Shown one piece after another: positions 24,105-32,464 of a stretch of 32,685 bases of DNA. The notes under the pieces were generated by a model, which saw only the letters and a list, made by a program, of their open reading frames with translations, searched no databases and was not told where the DNA came from. Made by a program: the position numbers and the translations under genes. How positions within the stretch are numbered: the first letter of the stretch is position 1; every line of letters starts with the position of its first letter. This stretch comes from UBA7985 sp049612785 (lineage in GTDB: Bacteria > Pseudomonadota > Alphaproteobacteria > UBA7985), in assembly GCA_049612785.1 (NCBI GenBank), contig JBMZBW010000017.1, positions 1 through 32,685 on the forward strand. The letters run 5' to 3'.

Positions 24105-25211
24105 ATGGTCTCCGATCCAAATATGGCCGTTGATACCGCAGACCGCGCGATGGATGTTCGCGCCGAACACGCCCTGGATACGGATCGATTACAGCAGTAC
24201 TTGGCAGAACATCTTCCTACGGGCGATGGTACGGGCGCTTTGAGCCTTGCCCAGTTCGATGCAGGACAGTCAAACCCGACTTATCTGGTTACCTTCTCTG
24301 GGCGACGTTACGTTCTGCGCAAAAAGCCACCGGGAAAGCTTTTGCCTTCTGCGCATGCCGTAGACCGCGAGTTTCGCATCATGAAGGCCCTGTCGCAGAC
24401 CCACGTGCCCGTTCCGAACGTTCAGGTCCTGTGTGACGATGACTCCATCATCGGGACCATGTTCTACGTCATGGACTTTATTGAAGGACGCGTGTTCAAG
24501 GACCCGGCGCTCCCGTCCCTGCAGAAAAATGAGCGGCTGCGCGTCTTCGAAAGTGCCGCGGAAACGCTGGCGGGGCTTCATCGTGTGGACTGGCGCGGTG
24601 CAGGGTTGGAGGACTACGGCAAATCAAGTGACTATATCGCACGGCAAATCAAGCGATGGTCCGGACAGTTTGAAGCGTCCAAAACCGAAGACATTCCGGC
24701 CATGGACAACCTGACAAATTGGCTGCGCGATAACATGCCGGAGGACGTAAACGAGCCACACAACGTCACGATTGCACATGGTGACTTCCGAATCGATAAC
24801 ATGATCTATGGCGCGCAATCCCTGGACCCAATCGCGGTTCTGGATTGGGAGCTAAGCACCATTGGGCACCCCCTTTCGGACTTCGCCTACTGCGCCATGA
24901 TGTACTTCACACCGGCTGGCGCACGCCCGTCACCGGGGCTGGCGGGGTTGAACCTGAAAGATGAAGGCATCCCGTCTCTGGCGGAGTTTGTCGCCATGTA
25001 CGCGGAAGCCGCTGGCCGGACGTCAGTTGACGAAATCAACTACTACATGGCCTTTTCCAAATTCCGTATGTCGGCGATTCTGCAAGGTGTTTACAAGCGG
25101 TCGCTCGATGGGAACGCATCCTCTCGCATTGCCGGTCAAATGGGTGAATTTGCCAAGACCTTTGCCAAGGCAGGAATGATGTTCGCGGATGGAACTCTGA
25201 GCGTAAATTAA
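24105..25211 (+). CDS. Phosphotransferase of the ACAD10/11-like aminoglycoside-phosphotransferase family
   Basis: A 368-residue protein-kinase-like small-molecule kinase. It has FDAGQSNPTYLVTF (glycine loop region), YVLRKKPPGKLLPSAHAVDREF (ATP-binding Lys and the conserved segment of the ACAD10/11 N-terminal kinase), HGDFRIDNMI (catalytic Asp227, Asn232) and VLDWELSTIGHPLSDFAY (metal Asp247). This subfamily, fused to an acyl-CoA dehydrogenase in animals, acts on hydroxyacyl-CoA-type substrates. In bacteria it is often a stand-alone gene beside acyl-CoA genes, though none lies here. The ATG follows AAGGAAG. It sits last in a row with the membrane protein and lipid kinase, which hints at lipid or acyl metabolism (inference). 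Confidence 0.87.
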   Translation: MVSDPNMAVDTADRAMDVRAEHALDTDRLQQYLAEHLPTGDGTGALSLAQFDAGQSNPTYLVTFSGRRYVLRKKPPGKLLPSAHAVDREFRIMKALSQTHVPVPNVQVLCDDDSIIGTMFYVMDFIEGRVFKDPALPSLQKNERLRVFESAAETLAGLHRVDWRGAGLEDYGKSSDYIARQIKRWSGQFEASKTEDIPAMDNLTNWLRDNMPEDVNEPHNVTIAHGDFRIDNMIYGAQSLDPIAVLDWELSTIGHPLSDFAYCAMMYFTPAGARPSPGLAGLNLKDEGIPSLAEFVAMYAEAAGRTSVDEINYYMAFSKFRMSAILQGVYKRSLDGNASSRIAGQMGEFAKTFAKAGMMFADGTLSVN

Positions 25212-25275
25212 TGCAAAGTTAGGGTGATTTACCCCCTTCAAACCCTGCTCCCTTCACAAACTATCTAAAATTTTC

Positions 25276-25302
25276 TTGATTTTATTTTTGATTTTATATA
25301 AA
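25276..25302 (+). promoter_or_regulatory. Candidate promoter of the glycine-zipper gene
   Basis: TTGATT (25276-25281) and TATAAA (25297-25302) are 15 bases apart inside a very AT-rich block (25262-25303) that contrasts with its surroundings. A transcript from here would begin close to the leader hairpin. Confidence 0.5.
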
Positions 25303-25317
25303 TCATCCTCCTGTGAG

Positions 25318-25338
25318 GACTGGTGGAACTCACCAGTC
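25318..25338 (+). promoter_or_regulatory. Leader hairpin before the glycine-zipper gene
   Basis: GACTGGTG (25318-25325) pairs perfectly with CACCAGTC (25331-25338) around a GAACT loop, followed by TCTTTA. It lies between the AT-rich promoter block and the ACAGGAG ribosome site. Either it protects the 5' end of the mRNA or it is a weak terminator for the upstream phosphotransferase gene. Confidence 0.5.
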
Positions 25339-25364
25339 TCTTTATCCAGCACAGGAGAATTGTC

Positions 25365-25667
25365 ATGGATATCGTGAACATTCTGATCAGTTTGGTCGTT
25401 GGCGGCGTGGGTGGAAACATCGCTGGCGCTCTTTTGAAGAACTTTTCGCTTGGTACCATCCTCAACACCATCGCAGGTGTCGTCGGTGGCGGCGTTGGTG
25501 GTTCTATTCTCAGCAGCTTGACCGGCATGGACACCAGCGCCGTTGCAGCCGGTGGCGGCCTCGACGTGAGCGGTCTTCTCGGTGCAGTCGGCGGCTCAGC
25601 CATTGGTGGCGGCGGCTTACTTGCCATTATCGGTGTTGTCCGCAACATGATGGGCGGCAACAAGTAA
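25365..25667 (+). CDS. Small glycine-zipper hydrophobic protein
   Basis: A 100-residue protein with no Cys, His, Trp or Tyr. It contains two related segments, LVVGGVGGNIAGALL and AGVVGGGVGGSILSSL, and a third Gly-rich hydrophobic block, GAVGGSAIGGGGLLAIIG, ending RNMMGGNK. The GxxGG spacing looks like glycine-zipper packing of membrane or aggregating helices. I recall similar short proteins in other Proteobacteria but know no function. The ATG at 25365 follows ACAGGAG with good spacing; an in-frame start 14 codons upstream would fall in the leader hairpin. Strong promoter-like DNA before it and a good terminator after it suggest a well-expressed single-gene unit. A bacteriocin-like or envelope role is speculation. 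Confidence 0.75.
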   Translation: MDIVNILISLVVGGVGGNIAGALLKNFSLGTILNTIAGVVGGGVGGSILSSLTGMDTSAVAAGGGLDVSGLLGAVGGSAIGGGGLLAIIGVVRNMMGGNK

Positions 25668-25729
25668 CGCCCCCAAGCCTTGCACTAAACGCTTCAAACC
25701 AGAAAAGCGTTACTCTCTGCTCCTCGGAT

Positions 25730-25763
25730 AACCCCCACACCGCACCGGTGCGGGGGTTTCTTT
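25730..25763 (+). terminator. Terminator between the glycine-zipper gene and metG
   Basis: AACCCCC (25730-25736) pairs with GGGGGTT (25752-25758), with an inner GCAC-CG-GTGC stem, followed by TCTTTA. A smaller AACGCTT/AAGCGTT hairpin stands at 25688-25711. The main stem lies between convergent genes and may also serve metG on the other strand. Confidence 0.75.
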
Positions 25764-25807
25764 AGAGGCGATCAACCAACAACAATTTGGGGTACAAAAG
25801 GGAAGTG

Positions 25808-27331
25808 CTATTCAGCTTCAACAAACCGAGGGAAAACACCACTCGGCTTGGGCAATTCCGTTCCCGCTTTCAGGCGGCTGTTGAGCGCTTCAAAACCTCG
25901 CTCACCCGCCGGCTGCGCGACTAGGTCCAGCATCTTCTCCGTGCTTTCGGGCATAACGGGCTGCAAGATGAGAGCAACACGGCGCACAGTCTCTACAACC
26001 GTGTAAAGCACCGCCGCCATACGATCCGGATCCGTCTTTTTGAGCGTCCAAGGTGCTTGTGCATCAATGTAGACATTGGCATCCGAAATGACGGCCCAAA
26101 TGGTTTCCAGCGCCTTGTTAAACGCCTGTTGATCCAACAACTCCCGCACCGAAGCCAACAAGCCCTCGCCCGCCGCGTTAATCAGCGCTTCATCGGCGTC
26201 CGTCAGCTCTACCGAAGGCACGACGCCATCCAGGTTCTTTGCGATCATGGACAAGGAACGCTGCGCCAGGTTTCCGAGATTGTTGGCCAGATCACTGTTC
26301 ATCCGCGTCACCATGGCTTCGCGGCGGAAATCGCCATCGTTGCCAAAAGGCACTTCGCGCAGCAGGAAATACCGGGTCTGGTCGAGGCCAAAGGTCTCCT
26401 TGAGCTCATAAGGGTCAATAACATTGCCCAGCGACTTTGAAATCTTTTCGCCTTCATTGGTCCACCAACCATGCGCAAAAACGCGCTTTGGCAGAGGCAG
26501 ACCAGCCCCCATCAGGAATGCCGGCCAGTAGATGGCGTGGAACCGCAGAATGTCCTTACCGACCAAATGCAAATCAGCAGGCCAGCGCGGTGCCTCATCC
26601 GGCCAACCGGTTGCTGTTATGTAGTTGGTCAGCGCATCGAGCCACACGTACATGACGTGCTTTTCATCGCCAGGGACTTTGACACCCCAGTCAAAGGTCG
26701 TGCGAGAAATCGAGAGATCCTGCAAACCGCCTTTTACAAAGGAAATGACTTCGTTCCGGCGTCCTTTTGGCAGGATGAAGTCAGGCTGGTTTTCGTAGAG
26801 ATCGAGCAGCGGCTGTTCGAATGCCGAGAGCCGGAAGAAATAGGATTCCTCCTCAACCCACTCAACCGGCTTGCCGGTGGGCGCGATTTTGGACCCATCA
26901 GGGCCTTCCTTCAGCTCGCTCTCATCGTAAAAGGCTTCATCAGAGACGGCATACCAGCCGGAATACTTGTCGAGGTAGATGTGTCCAGCATCCTGAAGCC
27001 GCTTCCACATTTCCGCGCAAGCCCGCTTGTGGCGCTCCTCCGTCGTGCGGATAAAATCGTCGTTGGAGAAGTTGAAGTCTGTCGCTAGCTCGCGGAAGAC
27101 TGCTGACACCTCGTCCGTGAATTGCTGCGGCGTGATGCCCTTGGCTTCTGCAGAACGCTGAATCTTCTGGCCATGCTCATCCGTTCCGGTCAGGAAGTGC
27201 ACATCGTAGCCATCAAGCCGCTTAAACCGCGCCATGACATCTGCCGCCAGGGTCGTGTAAGCGTGACCAATGTGGGGGCGGTCGTTGACGTAGTAGATCG
27301 GCGTGGTGACGTAGTAGGTCTTTTCGGTCAT
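25808..27331 (-). CDS. metG: Methionyl-tRNA synthetase
   Basis: It charges tRNA-Met. The 507 residues show class-I signatures HIGH (20-23) and KISKS (296-300), the connective peptide with GWYAVSDEAFY in place of zinc-binding Cys clusters, and the anticodon domain ending in VALILQPVMPESTEKML. There is no C-terminal Trbp111-like domain, which makes it the short, zinc-free MetG2 type usual in alphaproteobacteria. The start ATG (MTEKTYYVTTPIYYVND) fits the family. It is downstream of holB in the same direction but separated by the exported-protein gene and about 100 more bases. Confidence 0.97.
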   Translation of the reverse strand: MTEKTYYVTTPIYYVNDRPHIGHAYTTLAADVMARFKRLDGYDVHFLTGTDEHGQKIQRSAEAKGITPQQFTDEVSAVFRELATDFNFSNDDFIRTTEERHKRACAEMWKRLQDAGHIYLDKYSGWYAVSDEAFYDESELKEGPDGSKIAPTGKPVEWVEEESYFFRLSAFEQPLLDLYENQPDFILPKGRRNEVISFVKGGLQDLSISRTTFDWGVKVPGDEKHVMYVWLDALTNYITATGWPDEAPRWPADLHLVGKDILRFHAIYWPAFLMGAGLPLPKRVFAHGWWTNEGEKISKSLGNVIDPYELKETFGLDQTRYFLLREVPFGNDGDFRREAMVTRMNSDLANNLGNLAQRSLSMIAKNLDGVVPSVELTDADEALINAAGEGLLASVRELLDQQAFNKALETIWAVISDANVYIDAQAPWTLKKTDPDRMAAVLYTVVETVRRVALILQPVMPESTEKMLDLVAQPAGERGFEALNSRLKAGTELPKPSGVFPRFVEAE

Positions 27332-27433
27332 GGCTTCGCGGCTCAGAACAATGTCGATTTCGAGCCGGACTGTAGCCTTTAGCGCGTCAGTTACACCACG
27401 TCTAAGTCAGCAACGCAGTTTGTCAGTGAGGGC

Positions 27434-27943
27434 TTAACGGTAGTGGTGCAACGCCTTTGGCGCGTAAATCGACTCATAAGGGACGACAGCACCATCAATT
27501 GTCGTTGATGCTTCAAAACCAATTCGGAAGTTGTCGTTCACGGCATATTCACCACCAACGTCCACCCAGGTCTTGTCGCGCGACGCAAATCCATCAGGCT
27601 GGGCCGTGAGCGAATTGATCGATGCGTACAGCTCGCCCCGAGGCCCGTGAACATTGACACCGGCACCATACTCGTAAGCTGTCCCTAAGTTGGTATCGAG
27701 CTTCTTGCCATCAAATTCGAGAGTAACACTGGGGCTCAAATGGATGTCTGCATCCAGACCATAGGAAACGCCCGAATACCCCTCACCCCAGTTGGTCGTG
27801 AAGCCTTCGACCTCAAACGTCAGATCCAGATTGTCTTCGGTCTGATAGGGCACACTCTCAGTCAGTTGCGGGTAAAACACCTGCGCCGACGCAGAGCCAG
27901 CGAAGCCAATCGATGCAACCAATAGTGCCAAGATGAGGCGCAT
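27434..27943 (-). CDS. Small exported protein, probable outer-membrane beta-barrel or periplasmic beta protein
   Basis: A 169-residue protein with a clear signal peptide, MRLILALLVASIGFAGSASA, cleavage expected before Gln21. The mature part is short alternating beta-type sequence: LDLTFEVEGFTTNWG, GLDADIHLSPSVTLEFDG, YEYGAGVNVHGPRGELYASI, WVDVGGEYAVNDNFRIGFEAS. This suggests an eight-stranded barrel or beta sandwich. It lacks a terminal aromatic residue typical of barrels (it ends ALHHYR). I do not recognise a family. It sits between holB and metG with a candidate promoter of its own. The ribosome site GGGAAAGAAAAGA precedes the ATG. Confidence 0.65.
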   Translation of the reverse strand: MRLILALLVASIGFAGSASAQVFYPQLTESVPYQTEDNLDLTFEVEGFTTNWGEGYSGVSYGLDADIHLSPSVTLEFDGKKLDTNLGTAYEYGAGVNVHGPRGELYASINSLTAQPDGFASRDKTWVDVGGEYAVNDNFRIGFEASTTIDGAVVPYESIYAPKALHHYR

Positions 27944-27985
27944 TCTTTTCTTTCCCAGAACACCTGAACAGGAGCTTAGAGATAA

Positions 27986-28014
27986 TGATTACCTGTGGTT
28001 TCTGCTAGACTCAA
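27986..28014 (-). promoter_or_regulatory. Candidate promoter of the exported-protein gene
   Basis: On the minus strand TTGAGT (28014-28009) and TAATCA (27991-27986) are exactly 17 bases apart, about 43 bases upstream of the start codon. The -10 region overlaps GATAATGATTACC, which resembles half of a Fur-type box. The same AGGTAATCATT is found before the glutathione transferase gene. Confidence 0.5.
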
Positions 28015-28056
28015 ATGCGGCGGCATTGCGAATTTCGCTTCACGATTGCGATGGCA

Positions 28057-29019
28057 CTAATAGCGGCACAGCAAGGCGCGCCACTCGTCCTCCGCATTGA
28101 CATTGAGGGCATCAATGCGCGCAAAAGCGCTCAAAGCATCACGATAAAGCGCCTGCTCTTTTCGATAGTTCGCCAGAACCTCGAGACTTTGCCGAACACG
28201 CAGAGCGCGCAAAAACGGCGCGCGGAAGGACTTATCACCGGTTTTACCAATAGCACCGGCCAACCGTGCCGCTCGTGCTGCATGGCGCTGAGGATGAAAC
28301 TCCCCTGCCAGCGCATCAAGCTGCTCCAACCACCCCGTCACCTTTCCATCAGCAAGCGTTTCCGCGTGGCCCGGTGCAAAACCACTGGCTTCACCCAACT
28401 CAGCCAACTCAGGCTGACCCGATGCCCGCGACCACTGCTCAAAAGCATCAGCATCCAGCGGCGTAAACGGAATCTTCGCGCACCGAGACAGGACTGTTGG
28501 CAATAAGCTGCCCAGTGACCGCGCCACGAGAATGATCAGCCCCCCTCTGGGAGGTTCCTCCAACCGCTTCAGGAGCGCGTTGGCCGCCTCCCGATTCATC
28601 ATTTCTGCACCATCAATCACAACGATGCGCCGTGCAGAAAATGATCCCGTGGTTGAAAAGAAAGCGCCAATCCGCCGGATTACCGGCACCGTCAACTCAG
28701 TCTTGTCTGCGAGTTTTTCAAGGAACAGGAAATCGGGATGCCCCCCGGCTTCAACCATCGCAGCGGCGCGATGGTGGGCTTCGGAAAGGCCAGCATTCTC
28801 CGCCTCTGGTGCCTTTCCAGCCAGAAGGATCTTGCTGAGCACCATGGCAGCGGTCCGCTTACCAACCCCAGACGGGCCATAAAAAATCAAGCCAGAAGGA
28901 CCATCACCCGTGGCATAAAGTTGAGCGAGCTGCGTCCACGCCCGTCCTTGCCCTATCAAATCACGCGGTTGCAGGGCCGTGCGGTCAGCCTCTTCCGCCG
29001 GCTTCCCGCGCGGCGGCAT
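28057..29019 (-). CDS. holB: DNA polymerase III subunit delta'
   Basis: This clamp-loader subunit helps load the beta clamp. The 320 residues have an AAA+ core: LIGQGRAWTQLAQLY, Walker A GPSGVGKRT (48-56), GHPDFLFLE, a VIDGAEMMNREAANALLKRLEEPP block and the sensor-like LPTVLSRCAKIPF. The C-terminal helical collar follows. Among clamp-loader delta' proteins a loop this close to a full Walker A is typical of alphaproteobacteria. Its ATG touches the tmk stop, indicating coupling. Cys normally forming a zinc site between strands are not present, as in many alphaproteobacterial forms. Confidence 0.92.
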   Translation of the reverse strand: MPPRGKPAEEADRTALQPRDLIGQGRAWTQLAQLYATGDGPSGLIFYGPSGVGKRTAAMVLSKILLAGKAPEAENAGLSEAHHRAAAMVEAGGHPDFLFLEKLADKTELTVPVIRRIGAFFSTTGSFSARRIVVIDGAEMMNREAANALLKRLEEPPRGGLIILVARSLGSLLPTVLSRCAKIPFTPLDADAFEQWSRASGQPELAELGEASGFAPGHAETLADGKVTGWLEQLDALAGEFHPQRHAARAARLAGAIGKTGDKSFRAPFLRALRVRQSLEVLANYRKEQALYRDALSAFARIDALNVNAEDEWRALLCRY

Positions 29020-29657
29020 CAGTAGGCCCCCGGAAACTGGACAGTGATGGCCTGCCGCACACGATCTGCGACCGCCTCCACCGAGCCTGAGGCATCAATT
29101 TCGGCTGTCGGCCCGCGCGTGGCAGCTTGACGAAGCACCTCGGTATAGGCCGCACGCACGCGGGCATGATAGGCATCTTCACGCGCCTCGAACCGCTTTT
29201 CCTCATCTTCCCGTTCACGCGCTCGGGTCAATGCCGCGTCAGGCGATAATGAGAATGCAAGCAGCAAATCAGGCTCCAATCCCCCCGTTGCCATATCGAT
29301 CAGGGCCTTTAGCTTGCCCTCATCCAGCCCAAGACCGCCGCCTTGGTAGGCCAGTGTGGAATGGTAATAGCGGTCGCAAACGACCCATTTCCCTGCGTCC
29401 AATGCCGGACGAATCACACGCTCTACCAGTTCGTGTCGCGCGGCGTTCATTAGCAGCGCTTCGGTCCAGTTCAAAAGGTCGCCCGGCTCCCCCTCAACCA
29501 GCAAAGCGCGGATCCGCTCGGCAGAGGGACAACCACCAGGCTCACGCACTTGGACAACATCTTTGCCCGCCTTGGTCAGCGCTTGCGCAAGCTGCTTGGC
29601 TTGAGTGGTCTTTCCGGTGCCATCCGGTCCTTCTATGACGATAAAGCAGCCTGACAT
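29019..29657 (-). CDS. tmk: Thymidylate kinase
   Basis: It phosphorylates dTMP to dTDP. The 212 residues show the P-loop GPDGTGKT (10-17), the substrate REPGG motif (39-42), DRYYHSTLAYQG (95-106), and the lid region AREREDEEKRFEARE. The length is normal. It lies 3 bases after the dac stop and overlaps holB by a base, within the rlpA-dac-tmk-holB unit that is common in alphaproteobacteria. Confidence 0.95.
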   Translation of the reverse strand: MSGCFIVIEGPDGTGKTTQAKQLAQALTKAGKDVVQVREPGGCPSAERIRALLVEGEPGDLLNWTEALLMNAARHELVERVIRPALDAGKWVVCDRYYHSTLAYQGGGLGLDEGKLKALIDMATGGLEPDLLLAFSLSPDAALTRAREREDEEKRFEAREDAYHARVRAAYTEVLRQAATRGPTAEIDASGSVEAVADRVRQAITVQFPGAY

Positions 29658-29660
29658 GGA

Positions 29661-30857
29661 TCAATCTGACACGCCAAAGACGATGTATCGAATGCCGGTA
29701 GAAACCCGCTCCAGCCGTCCAACGGAGTCCACAGAGCCCCCTGCAATGACGGGTATTTCTTCTGGGTCAATGCCCGGCCCGCTGAGAATCAGTGTTCCGA
29801 CTTCATCGCCCACTTGAACGGGCGCGGGTATGGGCGAGCGGTACGTCACCTGAGCCCGTAAATTGTCGTAAGTGTGCCGCGGCAAAGTCATCCGCAAACC
29901 GTACTTCGCCACCAAAGGAACCGTGCTTTCCTGCCCCAGCCACACCGGTGCGTGCTCGATGACCTGCCCCGCCCGGAACAGGCTGTAGTTCCCGTAAGCC
30001 CGCAATGCCCAATCGGTCAGTCGCTCGGCTTCATTCTTGCGGTTGTCCTTCGAAGTCGTACCATTAAGCACGATGATCACGCGCCGACCTTCGCGCACGG
30101 CAGAGATCATCACGCCATATCCGCCTGCTTGCGTGTGGCCGGTCTTTATGCCGTCAACACCCAGCAGTTCATCGCCCAAAATCGGGTTTCGGTTGTATTG
30201 AATGATGTCGTTGAAGCGGTAAGATTTGCGGGAAAAGTAGGTGTAGAAATCCGGATGATCGCTGATCAATCGCTGCCCTAAAAGCGCGAGATCCCAGGCT
30301 GTCGAAAGGTGACCTTCGTCCGGCCAACCACTGGCATTCACAAAGTTTGAATCCAGCATGCCAATGGCGACAGCGGTTGCATTCATGATTCTGGCAAATT
30401 CAGCCTCGGTCCCCGCAAACCCTTCCGCCAGAACAATGGCGGAATCATTGCCGGAGACAACAATCAAACCAATCAGCAATTCTTCGACACTGACGCGCTG
30501 ACCCTGCTCCAACCACAGGGTTGAACCACCACGGCGTCGCGCCTTCTCGCTTACGACATACTCGGTATCGAGCGTCACTTGTCCGGCGCGCAAGGCGTTG
30601 AACAGCACATAAGCGGTCATGACTTTGGTCATGGACGACGGCGCCATCTGCTGCCGCGCATTCTTTTCGTACAGAACCGTGCCCGTTTCTGCATCCACAA
30701 CAATCGCTTGTTTGGCCTCAGTGGTGATGGCCTGTGCCGTGGGCAAAAATGCTAGAACGGCAAGCAGAATTCCAAGCACCGTTCCTTTGGCACTGGTGGT
30801 CAGTGCGGACAGCAGGCTGCGCGGGCCGATGAACTCAACTGTCTCCACCCGCGTCAT
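29661..30857 (-). CDS. D-alanyl-D-alanine carboxypeptidase (penicillin-binding protein 5/6 family)
   Basis: A periplasmic low-molecular-weight PBP that trims the terminal D-Ala from peptidoglycan peptides. The 398 residues have a signal segment (about 24-43, ending TAQA), the active-site SSMTK (Ser75, Lys78), SGN (135-137) and KTG (238-240), all intact. A C-terminal beta-rich domain follows from about 305, containing VPLVAKYGLRMTLPRHTYD. No clear amphipathic membrane anchor is visible at the end. Its ATG overlaps the rlpA stop in TAATG, so the two are translationally coupled; both act on the cell wall. Confidence 0.94.
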   Translation of the reverse strand: MTRVETVEFIGPRSLLSALTTSAKGTVLGILLAVLAFLPTAQAITTEAKQAIVVDAETGTVLYEKNARQQMAPSSMTKVMTAYVLFNALRAGQVTLDTEYVVSEKARRRGGSTLWLEQGQRVSVEELLIGLIVVSGNDSAIVLAEGFAGTEAEFARIMNATAVAIGMLDSNFVNASGWPDEGHLSTAWDLALLGQRLISDHPDFYTYFSRKSYRFNDIIQYNRNPILGDELLGVDGIKTGHTQAGGYGVMISAVREGRRVIIVLNGTTSKDNRKNEAERLTDWALRAYGNYSLFRAGQVIEHAPVWLGQESTVPLVAKYGLRMTLPRHTYDNLRAQVTYRSPIPAPVQVGDEVGTLILSGPGIDPEEIPVIAGGSVDSVGRLERVSTGIRYIVFGVSD

Positions 30858-31921
30858 TAATCAATCACCACCTGCGCGTCAGATGCACCTGCTGCGACGA
30901 CCCGGCCCAGAGCAACCCGCGCATCGTTTTCTGACCCGTAGGGACCGACACGAACACGCCAGATCTGACGTCCATTGAGAACAGCGGGTTGGATGACGAC
31001 ACTGCCTGCTTGCGACAACATTTGCTGCATGGACAAGGCGTTCGCACGCTCGCCATAGGCACCCGCCTGAATAAAGTACTGGGACCCACCGCCATCGAAA
31101 AATGCGTTACTGGACCCCGGCAGCGCGGCGCCACCGATTGTTGGCACCACGGGGGCCTGAACACTGGCCGCAAAAGGATCATCGAGGGTCTGAGGTGCAA
31201 TCGCTTGGGGTGTCGCGATTGTCGCCGCACCCAGCGGGATTGCCGGATTGGCAGCATCATATTGGGGAGCCGCCGCACCCGCGACGGCGTTGCTCGGCGC
31301 AGGCTCCAAAGCGCCGCCAATCACGCCGCCGGTCACCTGCGCGACGTTCCGCGTAATGGTCTCAACCACTTCCACACTGACGTTCGCCACGGCGCTGTTA
31401 CCAAAGCCCAGAACCTTCGCCGCCGCCGGTGTCACTTCCAGCAGGTGGGCAAAGTTATCCGGCCCCCTGTCGTTGATCCGCATCAGGGTCGAACGGTTGT
31501 TATCAACGTTTGTCACCTTAATGATGGTGGAATAGGGCAAAGTCCGGTGAGCGGCAGTGTAAAGGCCGGGGTTGTAGCGCTCATCACTTGCGGTCGTGCC
31601 AGAAAACAACTCCGAACCCATGACTGCGATACCTTCGCGCAGGTAAGACAAATCCTCTTTCGGCGTTACGGTCTGACCCGCCAGGGTGTAGATACTCCCC
31701 AACGAATAACGCGCTACGTCGCCACTGGGGTCCAGCGTGTTTACGGGGAAGGCGGAGACGGGATTGCTAGGATCAAAAGTCGGCAGTGTCGAGGTCGAAA
31801 CGACCTCAGAAGCTGTCCCGCGATTTCGGCCAAAGCTCTCTTGGATCGCGTCGCAAGCTGTGAGGACTGTTGTGCTCATCAACAAAGCGCCGACCGCTAT
31901 CAAAGACTTGATTCTCGTCAT
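30857..31921 (-). CDS. rlpA: RlpA-like septal-ring lipoprotein with SPOR domain
   Basis: A 354-residue lipoprotein: signal peptide with lipobox LTAC (Cys23), then a double-psi beta-barrel (about 97-185; GIAVMGSELF, TAAHRTLPYSTIIKV, RINDRGPDN with the catalytic-type Asp). An Ala/Pro-rich linker follows, then a SPOR domain (about 278-354; YFIQAGAYGERANALS, RVRVGPYGSENDARVAL) that binds glycan strands lacking stem peptides at division sites. RlpA-type proteins are lytic transglycosylases or septal factors. The ATG follows AGGGG at 8 bases. First gene of the four-gene operon. In the barrel the HGRxTANGE block of most RlpA proteins reads SGTTASDERYN, a normal variation. Confidence 0.92.
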   Translation of the reverse strand: MTRIKSLIAVGALLMSTTVLTACDAIQESFGRNRGTASEVVSTSTLPTFDPSNPVSAFPVNTLDPSGDVARYSLGSIYTLAGQTVTPKEDLSYLREGIAVMGSELFSGTTASDERYNPGLYTAAHRTLPYSTIIKVTNVDNNRSTLMRINDRGPDNFAHLLEVTPAAAKVLGFGNSAVANVSVEVVETITRNVAQVTGGVIGGALEPAPSNAVAGAAAPQYDAANPAIPLGAATIATPQAIAPQTLDDPFAASVQAPVVPTIGGAALPGSSNAFFDGGGSQYFIQAGAYGERANALSMQQMLSQAGSVVIQPAVLNGRQIWRVRVGPYGSENDARVALGRVVAAGASDAQVVID

Positions 31922-32166
31922 GGGTACACCCCTGAAAAAACCTGCTGAGCACGCCCGAAACTTAAGCCCCCGCCGCTACCGTCGATCGCGTGCTACGAAA
32001 TATTATTGTCGCATAACACGAACCTCAGCAAATCGCCATGGCTCTGACGCTTTCAATACCCCGGTATTAGGCCCCAGCTGTGTCACAATAGTGGCAACCA
32101 GCCTGCCAATGGCGGAGCCATGCAAGAGCGTCATACTGGCACGGAGCAAGTGGCAAAATTCAAAGC

Positions 32167-32195
32167 TTGCAACCCAAGCCAAGCCCGTCTACATC
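32167..32195 (+). promoter_or_regulatory. Candidate promoter of tRNA-Asn
   Basis: TTGCAA (32167-32172) and TACATC (32190-32195) lie 17 bases apart. A transcript start about 7 bases later would fall just ahead of the mature tRNA 5' end at 32209. Confidence 0.5.
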
Positions 32196-32208
32196 ACGTG
32201 TCGAGCGT

Positions 32209-32284
32209 TCCCTGATAGCTCAGTTGGTAGAGCAGCTGACTGTTAATCAGCGGGTCACTGGTTCGAGTCCAGTTCAGGGAGCCA
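32209..32284 (+). tRNA. tRNA-Asn (anticodon GTT)
   Basis: A full cloverleaf can be folded: acceptor TCCCTGA/TCAGGGA, D-stem GCTC/GAGC, anticodon stem GCTGA/TCAGC with loop CTGTTAA (GTT at 32242-32244), TpsiC arm with GGTTCGAGTCC, then G and encoded CCA (32282-32284). A T5 run follows directly. The 3' half of a tRNA gene is a common attachment site for tyrosine recombinases; an integrase starts about 180 bases downstream. Confidence 0.97.
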
Positions 32285-32453
32285 CTTTTTCTCGTCACTT
32301 TCGAGCTACGTAACCGCCCCGGTAACCATGAACTGGTTTCGGGCGAGCGGCGACTGTTATCGTCCTGTAGAACCGCCAATTCGCTGAGGCCCTCGAAGGA
32401 CAATGAGCCAGCGTCGACATTCACGCAAAGTCAGGCGGGAATAGGCAGTCACT

Positions 32454-32463
32454 NNNNNNNNNN
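32454..32463. other. Assembly gap (10 N)
   Basis: A run of ten N joins two contigs. Its real length is unknown. Bases 32285-32453 before it contain no convincing reading frame; the start of the integrase gene probably lies in the gap. Confidence 0.98.
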
Positions 32464-32464
32464 G

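Noticed and set aside
32194..32424. 76-residue frame on the minus strand over the tRNA
   Set aside because: It is the antisense of tRNA-Asn; the WTRTSDPLINSQ-type product is a well-known false protein made by reading across tRNA genes.
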